From positions 96,099 through 160,098 of the forward strand of contig QLIY01000315.1 in the NCBI GenBank assembly GCA_003260075.1: a stretch of DNA of 64,000 bases. The letters are read 5' to 3'. This document shows, piece by piece, positions 1 through 11,977 of this stretch. The stretch's first letter is position 1. Each line of letters opens with the position of its first letter. The DNA is from Phallusia mammillata (taxonomy: Eukaryota > Chordata > Ascidiacea > Phlebobranchia > Ascidiidae). The translations under genes and the position numbers were made by a program. The notes beneath the pieces are model-generated. The model made no database searches. It was given only the letters and a program-made list of their open reading frames with translations, and was not told the origin of the DNA.

Positions 1-816
1 ACGTAAATGCCTTCCATGGAACTTCATTTCCCGGTAAAAAGGAGTGTACATCGTGCTGACGCAACAAAATCCCACAATTCCTTAAATCCCGTATATTTGT
101 GTTGTAATACTAAAAAAACGTTGGTCCACGGGCGTCTTCACTTGGTAAAAATTGGCCCCCATTGAAAAAGTTTGGACACCCCTGACTTAAGTTGATCTAA
201 TAATATACTGATGATGCCGTAAAGTCGAAATATATATTCTTTAATGCTTTTTTGAACCAAATACTTATATAATGCTTTTTATGAACTAAAATCATTAGAC
301 ATAAGGTTCATTATAGACTTCATCCACAAAGCAACGAACTGGGATATTTAGGTTAAGTACCGGTTGATCTTTTCGCTGGAAGCGTTATTAGGCAATGACT
401 TTCTCAAAGTTATATTTACTTTTATTTGTATTTTTTTTTAAATTCATCAAAATGTACACGGGTTGTAAACTTTACCAGATTTTGCCAAATCAAAAAATAA
501 CAGATAACAAATTCACCCGTTAGTTGTAAAAAAACAACCCCGATGGCTAGGCTTTATCCTAAAGAGTCGTTTAGCAGTCTTTCGTGTTGTCACCACAGAC
601 AAATCATTACTCACTCATACGTTTGTCGAACAAAGGATTTTTACGTAACCTGTCTCGAGTCGCGAATGGTAAGGGGAAGGGAAATGTTTGTTTTGATTTA
701 ATGCCATTATTCTGTAAACACTAAACGCATGTTGGGTTTTAAAGTCCAATCCCAAACAAGTCTGTACTATTTAGAAGTACAAAAAATATATTTTTCTTTT
801 GCAAACAACTGCTTAC
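1..816. other. Non-coding stretch left of the MGCC exon
   Basis: I find no exon here on either strand. If the MGCC exon at 817-879 belongs to a minus-strand gene, this is its first intron and the next exon lies beyond the left edge. Around 140-185 the sequence reads, on the minus strand, CAGGGGTGTCCAAAC, a typical hAT-type transposon end, so a relic of such an element is likely. The rest is AT-rich without recognisable structure. Confidence 0.4.
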
Positions 817-879
817 CTTTACCGTAACTTCGTATCGAATTGTGGGTTCGTTTGAAACTTTCGACTGGCAACATCCCAT
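817..879 (-). CDS. Putative first exon of a third PLAT-lipoxygenase-like gene (partial)
   Basis: Read on the minus strand, ATG at 879-877 opens 21 codons, MGCCQSKVSNEPTIRYEVTV followed by K, ending directly at a GTAAGC donor (816-811) in phase 0. An in-frame TGA lies eight codons before the ATG, so this is a real start if the exon is real. The arrangement copies exon 1 of the two lipoxygenase genes in this window: MG start with a nearby Cys, 21-23 codons, a terminal beta-strand-like YxhxhK (YKFEIK, YRIEIK, here YEVTVK), and a phase-0 donor. Gly2, Cys3, Cys4, Ser6 and Lys7 fit an N-myristoylation plus palmitoylation signal. No second exon is visible in 1-810. It could instead be the first exon of another acylated protein (many begin MGCC), so the family call is inference. 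Confidence 0.45.
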
Positions 880-1114
880 TTTTGAAATGTACGATTTGGG
901 TTCAATACGGATTAATGTAATTTTACGACAAACTTTTTAATAGTAAACGCCACAATTTTTCCACTTCCTAATTTTACTGCAAGTGTTCTGTTGATAAACC
1001 TGTCCCTGTTAATGTAAACCATTAACTTAAATCTGTTGTTAGAAACCATCTCAACGATTTTTTCCTGTTTTCCCTATGTTTCTATGAAACATTGTTGTAA
1101 GTGGTCCAGAAAAT

Positions 1115-1313
1115 CAGGCCGAACCCAATGCTGTTGATTGAAAGCCTGTACTAAGCCTAGAAATTGGTGAAATTACAACACAGCTGAGCAGGAGTATGAA
1201 GTCAGTAACAAATCAAGACAGTCATTTTATACAATTGTGCTCAGTTGTGTTGTAATTTCACCAATTTCTAGGCTTAGTACAGGCTTTCAATCAACAGAAT
1301 TGGGTTCGGCCTG
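1115..1313. repeat. Foldback element: 76-bp near-perfect inverted repeat
   Basis: The left arm 1115-1190 is the reverse complement of 1238-1313 with only two mismatches over 76 bp. The 47-bp spacer is not repetitive. Each arm starts or ends with CAGGCCGAACCCAAT. No clear target-site duplication is visible. It could be a foldback MITE, or a long hairpin if transcribed. Confidence 0.85.
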
Positions 1314-2146
1314 TTTAAAATAAAACATAAACCGTTTATCGCAAATTTGTAAACTGAGTACATAGCTTTGTGGGAGATGCAACGATACTCTTATCAACTC
1401 TTCTTGCTTTTTGCATTTTGTCACTCCTTCCGCAACCTATGATTCACCAAACTGTTATTGGTCTGCAAATGTAGGCTAAAGCAATGGCTGATTTGTTTTG
1501 GTTTTAACGTAACTAAAACAGTACACCAGTGTTTCTTAACCCCGGGCCCGAGGTACCCTAGTGGTTCACTAACAGCGTTTCTACTAGGCCCACATCAAAA
1601 CCTCAATTCGCGCACAACGAGATTAATAAATCAAAATAATAAAAATAAAATCGTCGTTTTACAGGAATGATAAATGGTGAATATATTGATTCACAACAAA
1701 CCCAAGTGTAAACATGTTATTTCCATTTTTCAATTCCATGTCATATAATAGGTTAAGTGAGTTCTTCAAGGTACTGCTATACACCCATAAATTAACAAGC
1801 AATCGGTTTGTGGCATATGAGCCTCACAAAGTCTAATGGTTTAAACTGCTGCCTCCACATTCCTCTGGGATAAACTCAAGAAATCACTAATTCCCTAATC
1901 ATTCAATTAATTATCAGCGAAAGAAATATTTCAAGATGTCGTATTCAAAAACAAAGGAATTTAGGACAAAAACAGTAATTAGCAATTAAGTAAAAGTAGA
2001 AAAAATATTCCAAACTTAACTAAAATCTTTTCTGGTATACGGCAATGTTCTACAAAAACGCTTAAGTACAACTTGCAACTCTATGTCCGTTCGAATGCCC
2101 AAGGTCAAGATCACCATTTTAGTTTGGCCGGCAGTCAAGGTCCGCT

Positions 2147-2239
<93 letters not shown>
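2147..2239. other. 93-nt poly-G run (probable gap placeholder)
   Basis: This is an uninterrupted run of 93 G in AT-rich DNA. By analogy with the G/C runs inside exons further along, which replace or interrupt genuine sequence, this most likely stands for unknown sequence. Poly-Gly and poly-Pro reading frames over it should be ignored. Confidence 0.7.
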
Positions 2240-2240
<1 letters not shown>

Positions 2241-2449
2241 AGTCAAACCCATTGTCATTTTTCGGCCGTTGACTAAACTAACGCAGGCTTGCCTTTTTTC
2301 TTCTCTATCCTATCCAAACGTAAAGACAAAAATGGCTTGAGTTACCAAAATCGCAGTGTATATACCAGTGTGTGTGGGGAATTCCTACCGATGTGTTCGG
2401 GCAAGTGCTCAATGAAATGAGCGGTGTATGTTATAGGCCTACGACTTAC

Positions 2450-2578
2450 CGGAACGTATTTTTTAACCCTGTTGTAGTGTAGGTACGCGACTTCGCTTTC
2501 ATTGTGGGAAAAGCTATTAAATAACGGGTATTTGGCATTTTGTCGCTGCAGATTCCAAGTTTCATCCGTTGCATCCAT
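2450..2578 (-). CDS. First coding exon of an unidentified gene, divergent from TAF10
   Basis: On the minus strand ATG at 2578-2576 opens 43 codons (MDATDETWNLQRQNAKYPLF at the N-terminus, then a segment ending VKKYVP) and runs into a consensus GTAAGT donor at 2449-2444 in phase 0. An in-frame TAG lies two codons before the ATG. The peptide is polar and rich in Asn, Tyr and His, with no signal peptide or motif I recognise. Its start lies 418 bp from the TAF10 start on the other strand, so the two may share a bidirectional promoter. Later exons would be below 2444 and were not found. The open frame, upstream stop and good donor support an exon; the product is unknown. Confidence 0.5.
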
Positions 2579-2995
2579 TGTCTACTGCGATAATTACGTA
2601 CTAACCAAAACTGAGTATTTATCCGCTAAATCAACTGTCAAGTTTTCAACCTAAAACAAGACCTTTTAGCGCATTTTTGTATGAACAAAACGACTTTTGG
2701 TAGATAACTGCTTTAGCTTAGCAAATCAACTGTGTGACTTAATCCTTACTTCAAGATTGCCTTAAAATTGCCATTATAGTGTAAAACTCATTTTGATGAG
2801 ACCTTTTTCAAAGGGTAGAGCGACTAACACCATAACGAGAATCTCACCTCAAAATGATCCTAATTTCCGGGGGGGGGGGGGGGGGGACAGTTAGGACGCG
2901 ACATTTGTGACGCGAAAGCATTGAGGCGACAACCTTAAGTTTTGTTGGTTGTTTGTTTTTAGTTTTGTAATTTTGCCTACTTTTAAGTACAAAGC
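2579..2995. promoter_or_regulatory. Intergenic interval between divergent starts, likely bidirectional promoter
   Basis: This 417-bp interval separates the minus-strand exon start at 2578 from the TAF10 ATG at 2996, so it should hold the promoters and 5' UTRs of both. No TATA box is convincing. A run of about 18 G at 2869-2886 lies within it and may be a placeholder rather than a regulatory G tract. ACTTTTAAG at about 2979-2987, just before the ATG, could be a weak splice acceptor. Confidence 0.4.
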
Positions 2996-5213
2996 ATGAA
3001 CGGGGTGAAAACGGAAAAGGACATGTCAAGCGAGGAGGACGAAGAAACACAATTGAGTGACTCACAGTTCGTTGACTTATTGCAGCAGCTGGAAAATTAC
3101 ACGCCTACGGTAAACTTAATAAAATGTTTTAGCCTCACAGGATTTGCGATACTCTAACAAGTGTTATAGGGAGTTTCACCACTGTTGTTTTCATCTAACA
3201 AATTACAATACAATTTTTCCTTTTTTGAAATCCTGTAGTTTTTTAGATATCAACATTTTGTGCTGTTCATTTTTATAACTAGTTATCTGACTAAAACTCA
3301 TAGTGTTTTTAAGAAATTAGAGATTGTATTAGAGTTCCTCGAGTCTCGATTCTCGAGAAATAAATAAAAAAATTTCGAGAAATATTACGTCACGTATCTT
3401 AAACAAAAAGTAACTGCGACAACTTTTATTACATGTATTTTTCGTTTCAACTCACCTCTAGAGTGGACTGGGCACATGACTTTCTTTGCTTCAGAAACAG
3501 CGATTTTTAGCATGCGTTGTCACTAAACTTTCACCTTTCCCAGGCAGTAGTCACGCCTGGTTGCGTAAGATCTATAACAGTCACTTCGTTTTTTGATGGT
3601 TTGCTAGCGAATCACTACTTGCGATCGCTACTAGAAGCGAAAAAACATACAATCGGAAATTTTTTTGTTTGAAAATTTCGAGACTCTCAAGATTCTCGAG
3701 AAATGGATTTTTAATTTCTCAAGAAACAAAAAAGTCGAAAAACAGAGGAACCCTAGATTGTATCAACTGTTGAAATACATTCTATAAATGAATAAATTAA
3801 CATGAGTCGTTTGTTTGATGTAACACAGTAAATTTTAAAAAAATGCCGGACGCTGCTCTTTTGTTTCCATCTTGTTCAAAGGTTTTACCTGTTAGTTTTA
3901 TTTTTTCAATTGTTGCTTTGGCCAACATAAACTGTAATATACATTCCACTTTGTTTGCAGATTCCGGATGGTGTAGCTGAATACTACTTGAACAGATCTG
4001 GTGTAAACACAACAGACACACGAATGTAAGGATGAATAAATTGCTCACAAACTTTACTATTCCTTTTTTGTGCATGTATACAGTGGTGGGATTCAGCCGC
4101 TTTGGACTGGTTTTATAGAACCGTCTCACGAGATCAGCGAACCGGTTAGCATTTCTGGTTACTGTCAATGGATTTTTGCATCTTATCTTATACACTAATT
4201 TGAGATCTGGCTGAAAAATCTGACTTTTGTGATAGAACCGGCTGACGAAATATTTAAATCCCACCACTGCATGTAGCCTAGTGATTTCTCAAACTCTGTA
4301 CTGCTGCACACACAATGAGAAATTTTCAAATGTGCCGCGACATGTGTGCTTTTTTAAGTGGAAAATTTTATGGTGTTTTAGGACTTGATGATGAAATACA
4401 GGCATGCATAAGAACATGATGATTTTTTGTCATAAAATCATTCTGAAATTAATCATCTTTCCAAACTGAAGTTTTGATTAAGGCAATATTTTTAATGTCA
4501 GTCTGCAAAGTATGCCACGAAAAGAAAAATGTACCACCTGCCCCCCCCCCCCACTTGATGATGAAATACAGGCATGCATAAGAACATGATGATTTTTTGT
4601 TTGTTTGTCATAAAAGCATTCTGAAATTAATCATCTTCCCAAAATGAAGTTTTGATTAAGGCAATATTTTTATCGTCAGTTTGCAAAGTATGCCACGAAA
4701 AGAAAATTTAGTTTGTTAATGTACCACCTGCTTAAAAAGTTTGAGAACCACTCATGCAAATTGATAGCCATAAAAGCACTGTTTCTAAAAATGAGTTGAA
4801 AAATTAAATATTTAATTTGTTTACAGAAGGAAACCAACTGCATTTGTTTCTAAAATTTTATTTAAGTAGCAATTTTTGTTGGAAAAGCTTTTTTTCATCC
4901 GCAAACCTTAAATTTTTTGTTCTAATTTACCAGAGTTCGCCTAATTTCACTTGCTGCCCAAAAATTTATGTCTGACATATTGAATGATGCGCTACAATTA
5001 AACAAAATGAAGGGCTCTGCTCAAAATGCCAGATCAAGCAAGACCAAGGAAAAGAAGTATGTTACAAATTGCGATAATATCGATAAACTACTAAGTAACA
5101 AAATCTTGACCAAAATTTTATATTATTTCAGGTTGCTTTTAACAATGGATGATTTAGTTCCTGTTTTGGCCGACAGGGGTATTAAAGTAAAAAAACCTGC
5201 CTACTACACATGA
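2996..5213 (+). CDS. TAF10: TAF10, TFIID/SAGA histone-fold subunit
   Basis: Four exons: 2996-3109, 3961-4025, 4934-5056, 5132-5213; 127 aa. The joined protein follows metazoan TAF10 almost throughout: LLQQLENYTPTIPDGVAEYY in exons 1-2, a helix reading RLISLAAQKFMSDILNDALQ in exon 3, then KMKGSAQNARSSKTKEKK, and the end DDLVPVLADRGIKVKKPAYY followed by T. In the known family TAF10 has a histone fold that pairs with TAF3, TAF8 or SPT7-like partners in TFIID and SAGA in the nucleus. All donors are GT and acceptors AG, with phases matching (0, 2, 2). The N-terminal tail is only about 25 residues, much shorter than the human one, so an upstream exon cannot be excluded. Intron 2 contains a hAT-type MITE (4081-4269) and a duplicated 160-bp block around a C12 run. 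AATAAA signals occur at 5771 and 5907, the second in a duplicated copy. Confidence 0.95.
4081..4269. mobile_element. hAT-type MITE, CAGTGGTGGGATTCA family, copy 1
   Basis: Starts CAGTGGTGGGATTCAGCC and ends AAATCCCACCACTG, so the termini are inverted. The interior has GAACCGTCTCAC..GATCAGCGAACCGGTTAGCATT shared with the other copies. Flanks CATGTATA and CATGTAGC are a degraded 8-bp duplication. Lies in TAF10 intron 2. Confidence 0.85.
4383..4736. repeat. Direct duplication around a C12 run in TAF10 intron 2
   Basis: 4383-4540 and 4553-4736 are two slightly different copies of the same sequence, beginning ACTTGATGATGAAATACAGG and ending near GTACCACCTG, separated by 12 C. The second copy has small insertions (a TTGTTTG unit and an ATTTAGTTTGTTA stretch). 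The pattern fits two alleles joined end to end. Confidence 0.85.
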
Positions 5214-5739
5214 CCATATTTCGGTTTAAATTGGATACGAAAGACATTATTAATCATGAGGGAGTGGAAGGCTTAAGAGGTTGCCACCGATTTTTTTTTC
5301 TACTTTTACATATTTTGCAGCTTCTTTCTAGAGTGTTTTTGTCCAAATATATGTGCAGTGTATATTTCTGTATTCATATGTGGTAATTTTAGTGGAATTA
5401 GCCACTTAATGAAATATCCTTTTTTCTCTGAATTAATCCAAACCAGATTTGTTTTGGTGTCCAGCAGACCGTGACCACATGTCGCAGTCAAAACAGAGAT
5501 ATCATATTCACAATATATATTTGTCAAACTGGCCAGGACAAGTCACACTTATATAAAGGACCGGATTGTGTCTGTAGTTATGTAACTTGATATGCCCAAA
5601 GTTATTGTTCTGTCTTGAAAAATACTTTACGCCCTGACAACGTTTTTGCCATTTTCTGCTTGTATAGGTTCTAGAATGTTGAACTTAGTAAAAGGGCATG
5701 AAAACCCTTGCCATGCTCGTTTAGTTATATGTGTTAAAC

Positions 5740-6003
5740 TTATGGGTAATATGCTTTAAATGTCAAGACAAATAAAAATGTCGGTTTACTAAATCTAGCC
5801 AAAATTATATTTTTTCGACTATCTCCGTGTTTTTCGACATATGGACTACGTAGTTTAGCTGGTTTACCCCCCCCCCTATGGGTAATATGCTTTAAATGTC
5901 AAGACAAATAAAAATGTCGGTTTATTGAATCTAGCGAAAATTATTATTTTTTCGACTATCTCCCTGTGTTTCGGCATACGGACTACGTAGTTTAGCTGGT
6001 TTT
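5740..6003. repeat. Direct duplication around a C10 run, 3' end of TAF10
   Basis: 5740-5866 is repeated with a few changes at 5877-6003, separated by exactly 10 C. Each copy contains the poly(A) hexamer AATAAA (5771-5776 and 5907-5912) in GACAAATAAAAATGTCGG, the probable TAF10 cleavage signal. Two signals are therefore probably one signal seen in two alleles. Confidence 0.8.
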
Positions 6004-7772
6004 AAACAAAAAAGAAGGCTTTGTACAAATGCATAGCTGATGATCCGAAAAAACATGCAAAAACAATTTTCGATTGTCGTAGTACCCGATTTAACACCGA
6101 TTTGCAAGACCACACCAAACATCGTTTAAAATTGCTGCTCTTAAAAAGTGACCCGGAAATAAAAATTGAGTAAATATTTTCTGTAACCAGGCCTTAACTT
6201 TTATTGCTTGGTTACGATGCCATTTTGAAGGACTGGCCACAACCCAGAAAAAAAGATATGACTGAGTTGTTTAGCCTGCAGTTGCTTTATCTGTAATCAT
6301 TTTCAGTAGAGGTGTTAATCAAGTAGATCTATTTAGTTGTCCGTTAAACGAGCTTATCTAAATACGCAATCTACTTATAAAACTTCAAAAATATCGGCGC
6401 TTAGGGCTGGGTTTAAGGTTTTGTAAACACTATAACATTATAATACTCTCACGTGCGTTTGGCGTGGTAGGCTACTAAGGACCGTTAGTTACCACACCTT
6501 AAATCTTGCAAGAATATAGCCTCAAAATAGGGTCTGAATTAGGGTAGTACTAAACACCGTATGGTATCCGCATGTTAACCCCTTGTAAGATTATTAGCCC
6601 CAAAAGGGTTGCCCACTAAGACATAGACTAAAAAAGGGGTGTTGGTGGCCAATGCAGGGCGTTTCAAAGTGTTGCCGTAAACGTAATTTGTTTCACAATT
6701 ATTGACCGGATAAATTCATAAATAAACTCTGGCAGGATTGTCCGAAAGTTTTTGAATAGGGGCCAATTATGCTAGGTAAAGACGCCCGGCGGCCAACATT
6801 TTTGGCGATGTTTTAAACCGGAGAATTGGAACACCAATATACGGCTGTAAAAACGTGTCTTTGTTTTCTAAAGTCATGCCGTGTGTTTTCTGCTACGTTC
6901 AAAAAAGAAATGGGCCAGCCGCGGGCCATCCAAAAAGACGCCGGGGCCGCATTTGACCCGCGGCCCGCACTTTTGACGCCCCTGCCCTATGGACTTCTTG
7001 CTTGGCTTAAAAACAGGATGATAAAACTTAAAAACAGGATGATAAACCATTTCTGGGAGTAGATGAATAGTGTTACAATTTACAATTGTTAGGAATTTGA
7101 TCCGGAACCGTTGTAGTAACGTAAAAGTTTGTGATGGCTCAGGTTGCTGATTTCAGATTCCTGACGGTAACCTAAACTCAAACTGTCTGTGCCGGTTTTC
7201 GCGTTTCCAACGACTGTATTGTTTAAACTGCGTTGCGCTAAGTTGGCTATTGAACAGTAACAAAGCTTAACATGTCATGATTGTGGCTGTTCATTCCTGT
7301 TCCCTGGCCACCAGACAGACCACCTATTGTTTCACAAAATAGTAAAGTTTTGTAAAAAGCGGAGCAGATAGCTGGTTGAAAACAAGAATTTGGCAGCAAT
7401 AAAATTGATTTTTTCGTGTTCGTGAGCTCATGCAACTTAAGTTTTGAAGTAGATTTAATTATTTAACATCATGTTACATCCAATGGTGGGATTCAGCCGG
7501 ATCGCACTGGTTCTATAGAACCGTCTCACGAAATTTTATGAGATCAGCGAACCGGTTAGCATTACTGGTTAGCCTACTGTCAATTTTTTTGTACAGAACC
7601 GACTGGAAACTATGACTTTTGTGATAGAACCGGCGGATAAAAAATTGAATCCCACCACTGGTTACATTTATTCCTTAAAATCTAAGTCAAACTCTGTGTG
7701 ATTTATATTAGTTCACTTGTACATTTTACTATAGGTTGACTGCTTAGCTGACAAAGAAAATAGCAATTTAAA
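6004..7772. other. Intergenic region between TAF10 and LOX-A
   Basis: No coding exon is supported. Around 6900-6990 there is GC-rich sequence whose minus strand begins CAGGGGCGTCAAAAGTGCGG, a hAT-type terminus with CCGCGGGCC repeats. The MITE at 7481-7660 follows. A splice acceptor ACTATAG ends at 7734, so 7735-7772 may be the 5' UTR part of the exon carrying the LOX-A ATG, reached by cis- or trans-splicing. Confidence 0.5.
7481..7660. mobile_element. hAT-type MITE, CAGTGGTGGGATTCA family, copy 2
   Basis: Begins CAATGGTGGGATTCAGCCGG and ends GAATCCCACCACTG. It is flanked by GTTACATC (7473-7480) and GTTACATT (7661-7668), a 7 of 8 target-site duplication. Located just upstream of LOX-A. Confidence 0.9.
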
Positions 7773-10700
7773 ATGGGAAACGCTTGCGTAAATCCAACTG
7801 ATCATGAGACAGACGCTGAATACAAGTTTGAAATTAAGGTACATGGTTTGAAAAATGTCCTTGACTGCCTTATGGCAGCATACTTTTTGCAAAAAACGTC
7901 GGTTAAACCGGATTTCGTAAATCAGGATCATCACCTAATGTACATATGATTTGTAATGTGGTAAAACTTAACTAAGCGACATCGGGTATTTTCGGACACA
8001 TTTTTGAAAAAGGTTAAAAACCACTGCTATACTTTATGCAGTAAACCTTTAGTAATCCGGATCTTCGCTTAGCCTTAAGAGACAAATGATTTGTAATGTG
8101 GTAAGAGTTGAACTAATCGACATCGGTTAATCCGGACATATTTTTTGGTCTAAATGAGTCCGAATTAACCGAGGTTTACAATACTTAATGTTATGTCAAA
8201 AGTATGTATGGCACCGGTAAACAAATAAACAACCTGAACACATTTGCTTTATTGCTTGTAGACATCACACGCGTATCGAGAAGCTGGCACAAGTCTGCTT
8301 TCTACAGTACATATTGACTTGGTTGGAGAGAATGGCTCTTCGACCGGATTCCATGAGCTTGACAACTCGTTTTGGCCTGACTTTGAACGTGGCAGTCGTT
8401 GCTACTTCAAATTGACGATGAGACATGTCGGCCTGCCAAACATCTTAAGGCTAAGTAAGTAAAAACTACAAATATTTAGCAATAAAAACGCTTAAATTAG
8501 TTTATCATCCCCGGGATACATAGGCTAGGCAAAATGCTTTATAGCATTTAACCTGAAAAATTATACGGACCGGTAACAAACTCCTCGCGGACCGGTACCG
8601 GGCCGCGGACCGGCGGTTGCCGACCACTGGGCTAGATGACACAGGCAATGTCTGTGATGAGAACCATTTTTAGTGGAAACTAAGTTTTGTTTTCGATTAG
8701 GCCATGTATCAAACAAAGTGGACATTTTCTTGTCCACAGAGGTTGAAAATTCGCATATGGATGACGAATGGTTGTGTGAAGATATTGTTGTAGAGCTGGG
8801 AGACAGCAAAAGGCATTTTCCGGTGTACGACTGGGTGGAGGACAAAATCGTTCAAGTAACTTCAGGAGGTATAATAGAAATACGAATAACTTAAAAGATA
8901 AACTTCTGTTTTCGTGCCTAATAAAATAAGTTGTAGTAAGTTAGCTAATTTCAGGGGTCGCAATAAAGCTTACTTGCGATGAGACATTGCTAACTTGAAA
9001 CTTGATATGATACCAAGATGGCTATCTTGCGAGGCCCCATTGTCCCAAAAATTTAGTTGCGGAATGTTAGTTTTTTCAACAACGGCGCCCCTTACAAATC
9101 AACATCACGCATCTAGTGTGTTATTACTTTATGGTTAATTTAATTTGTAAATAGTCATGCAAATGGCCTTGTAAAACTTACCGCTAATTTAAACGCATTT
9201 GAATTATTGCATGCAACATCAAACAGCTGTCTTGCCTCAAAACGTCACTTCAAAGTACGTAAAATCGATGCGGAAACACGAAATCGAGCAGAGCAAGGCT
9301 CGCTACGCTTGGATAGTTCGTCCGTCACGTGACGACATCGGCTGGGGGATGCCCCGTTACATGAACGCGTCGGACCCGAAAGAGTTGCCCTTGAGGTTGA
9401 CGAGAGACGCAGCAAGGCAAGATGATAAAGACAAATCCGAACTTAGCTCAATTTTTGAACTTGTACGGGCTAAACTGCTGAGTAAGTATGCGTCAGCAAA
9501 AACAAACTAGCTTACGATGTAAAAATGTTAAAAATCTTGTGTTGCGTCTTGTGTTGAGTTTCAATCTTTTTGCAACTATACAGTTACCCTTTTTCTACCA
9601 ATTAAATAGCATTGATTCAAAATTAAAACCCAAAAATTCAACAACGGAAACTAACACTTTTTGGAAACTAACACCACAACTCACGGCAGCCGCACATTTG
9701 GCTAATTTTCGATAGGTGGCGCAAAGAGCCAAAATCCTATTGAAAACGATACATCTCAAAATATGCTTACAGGTAGAGCTATTGGGGTTGGGGTGAGATA
9801 TTATCATTAAATATTTTATGAAACTAACCCAAAAACTTGAAACTAATCCCAAATGTTCTTTATGTAAAATTTTCAAACACTTACTTCCCAGCCCAACCCC
9901 TATTTAGTACTAAATAAATAATTCCGCTCCTGCGCCACCTATCGAAAATTAGTTAAATGTGCGGCAGACGTGACTTAGCTCTACCGACCTTTTTAACCGA
10001 AAATTTCACTAACAATAGTTTGTATGGTTTGACAAAGTTTCTGCATCAAAACGTTTTTTTAGCTATTACGAACCCGATCAAAGAGCTTGACGATTATAAA
10101 CAGCTTGAAGAAGTTTTTGGCAACGTTAAACAGCACGGTTCTGGCTTTCTAGAAGAGTAAGTATGCTTTTATTTATCCGTAAAGATTTAATAGTTACACC
10201 TACTGTTCTTGCAAGTTGCAACCGTTGCATGTCAGTTTACGGCTGAGGCCAATATTTAGCGTAAAAAATTACTATAAAAGAATTTTAACCATGACTATTG
10301 CTTTTCGTTACATTTTATATCGGCACACACTATACCTTGTTTCGAAAGGGTTCTAAGCAATTATTAAAATTTAAAAAAAACGCGTATCGAAATTTCTGAG
10401 CTTTATCGATTAGTCGAAAACCGATTAGTTTTTAACACTACACGCAAATGCGGTAAGATTTATTAGATTTGGTAAAAACGACATTCCATCTCCAAACAAC
10501 ATTTGACGCAGCGAATACTACGTTTGTTTTTTACTATAATTCATGTAACAGAGATTGGTAACCCATGGCAATACTTGCGATGTAATTTTTTTGAGACCTT
10601 CCAACTTTTTTTACAGCTGGAAAACAGACGCAGGCATGGGTCGGCAAATGCTTAATGGCATCAACCCTCTCGCCATGCGCAAGTGCAGTTCTATTCCCGA

Positions 10701-11931
10701 CAGATTTGACGTCACTAATGATGACGTCAGTCAGTATCTTCGTGAGGGAAAAACCCTTGACGAAGAAATTGAGGTTTTAAAATTCTCACGTTTTTTTAGC
10801 AGAAAATGTTATTTAAACTGTTGAAATAATTCATGTTTTAAACCGTAGCCAAAATTTCCAGTACTACACTAAATCGGACAAGAGCGAATACCAAATCGTA
10901 CATATGCCTTTTTCGCACGTAACATAAACGTAAATAAACATTAACCAGTTTCAAGAGCAAATTGTCATTTTAGCCTTGTGGACATTCAATCATTAGCAAA
11001 AAACATTAAAGAAAATCGAGTGTGTTTTTTATTCAAAAATATTAAGTCACTTAAAAATGTACACCCACTTTACAAAGACCTCTATAGATACACGACTCAA
11101 GCCATTTAACTTTTTTGTATAAGGCTGGCCGCGTGTACATCGCAGACTACGTTGAATACGTCGAAGGGGTTGATAGAACTGAGGGCAATGTATGCTGCGA
11201 TTCAAGGGCTTTGTTTTACGTAAACGACAACAAGGACTTTATGCCGATCGCTATCCAGCTCGTTCCAGGAGACAGAGATTATCTTTTTACTCCTGCTGAC
11301 AGCCCCGAAGACTGGATGCTGGCGAAGATGCATTTTCGCGTTGCTTATGGCAACATACATGAGGTAGATAAGTGTTTACCCAAATACGGGTCGCATAAAA
11401 TTATTGTGGGTCGTATGTTTTTTAAGAAATGAAGCTTGTTTTGGACTCGTTAAATTAAAGGATCGCTGGAGTTTATAAAGTTTCATTTTAGAAATATTTG
11501 TATCGCAAATCTTTAGAACTTTTCGTTGTCTTTTTTAAACCAAGACTCACTAAGTTCATCGCAACATTGCGGACCCACATGCTAAACTCGAATTTAAGGC
11601 TCAAATGTAATAAATGTTTATTTGACCCAGCATACATGCCTTTCTACTAAAGTTGACAATCGAGTTCGAAATCTGAACGAAATTTTTCAAATGAATATTA
11701 AAAAACAAAATTTAACATGGATTTATCTGAAACAACTTGTTCTGCAGTGGATCTATCATTACTTGCACACTCATGCCATGGCTGAACCGTTTACGATCTC
11801 TCTGTTTCGTTGCTTGCCACGGGCTCATCCGATTTACAAACTCTTACGCCCTCATCTATGGACAGTGGTGTCCATCAACACGGACGCTAGGGTCACTTTA
11901 ATTGCCCCAGGAGCTGCCCCAAGTCAAGCTC

Positions 11932-11977
<46 letters not shown>

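Larger units (their letters stand above)
880..2449. other. Non-coding stretch, possible intron(s) of the minus-strand gene starting at 2578
   Basis: Apart from the inverted repeat at 1115-1313 and the G run at 2147-2239, I see no exon that can be defended. The short reading frames here lack paired splice sites. Further exons of the minus-strand gene that begins at 2578 should lie in this interval but I could not identify them. Confidence 0.35.

Noticed and set aside
2016..2340. Poly-Gly and poly-Pro proteins across the 93-G run
   Set aside because: They exist only because of the homopolymer; the flanks show no coding signals. The same holds for frames at 31572-31876, 40059-40508 and 56299-56490.
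2869..2886. G-quadruplex promoter element upstream of TAF10
   Set aside because: A single uninterrupted G run of about 18 resembles the placeholder runs elsewhere; it cannot be told apart from a gap.
3797..4267. 156-codon minus-strand frame over TAF10 intron 2
   Set aside because: It lies across a hAT-type MITE and TAF10 exon 2 on the other strand, with no family resemblance.
9595..9876. Minus-strand 93-codon frame in LOX-A intron 4
   Set aside because: Intronic, no splice signals, low-complexity composition and no recognisable family.
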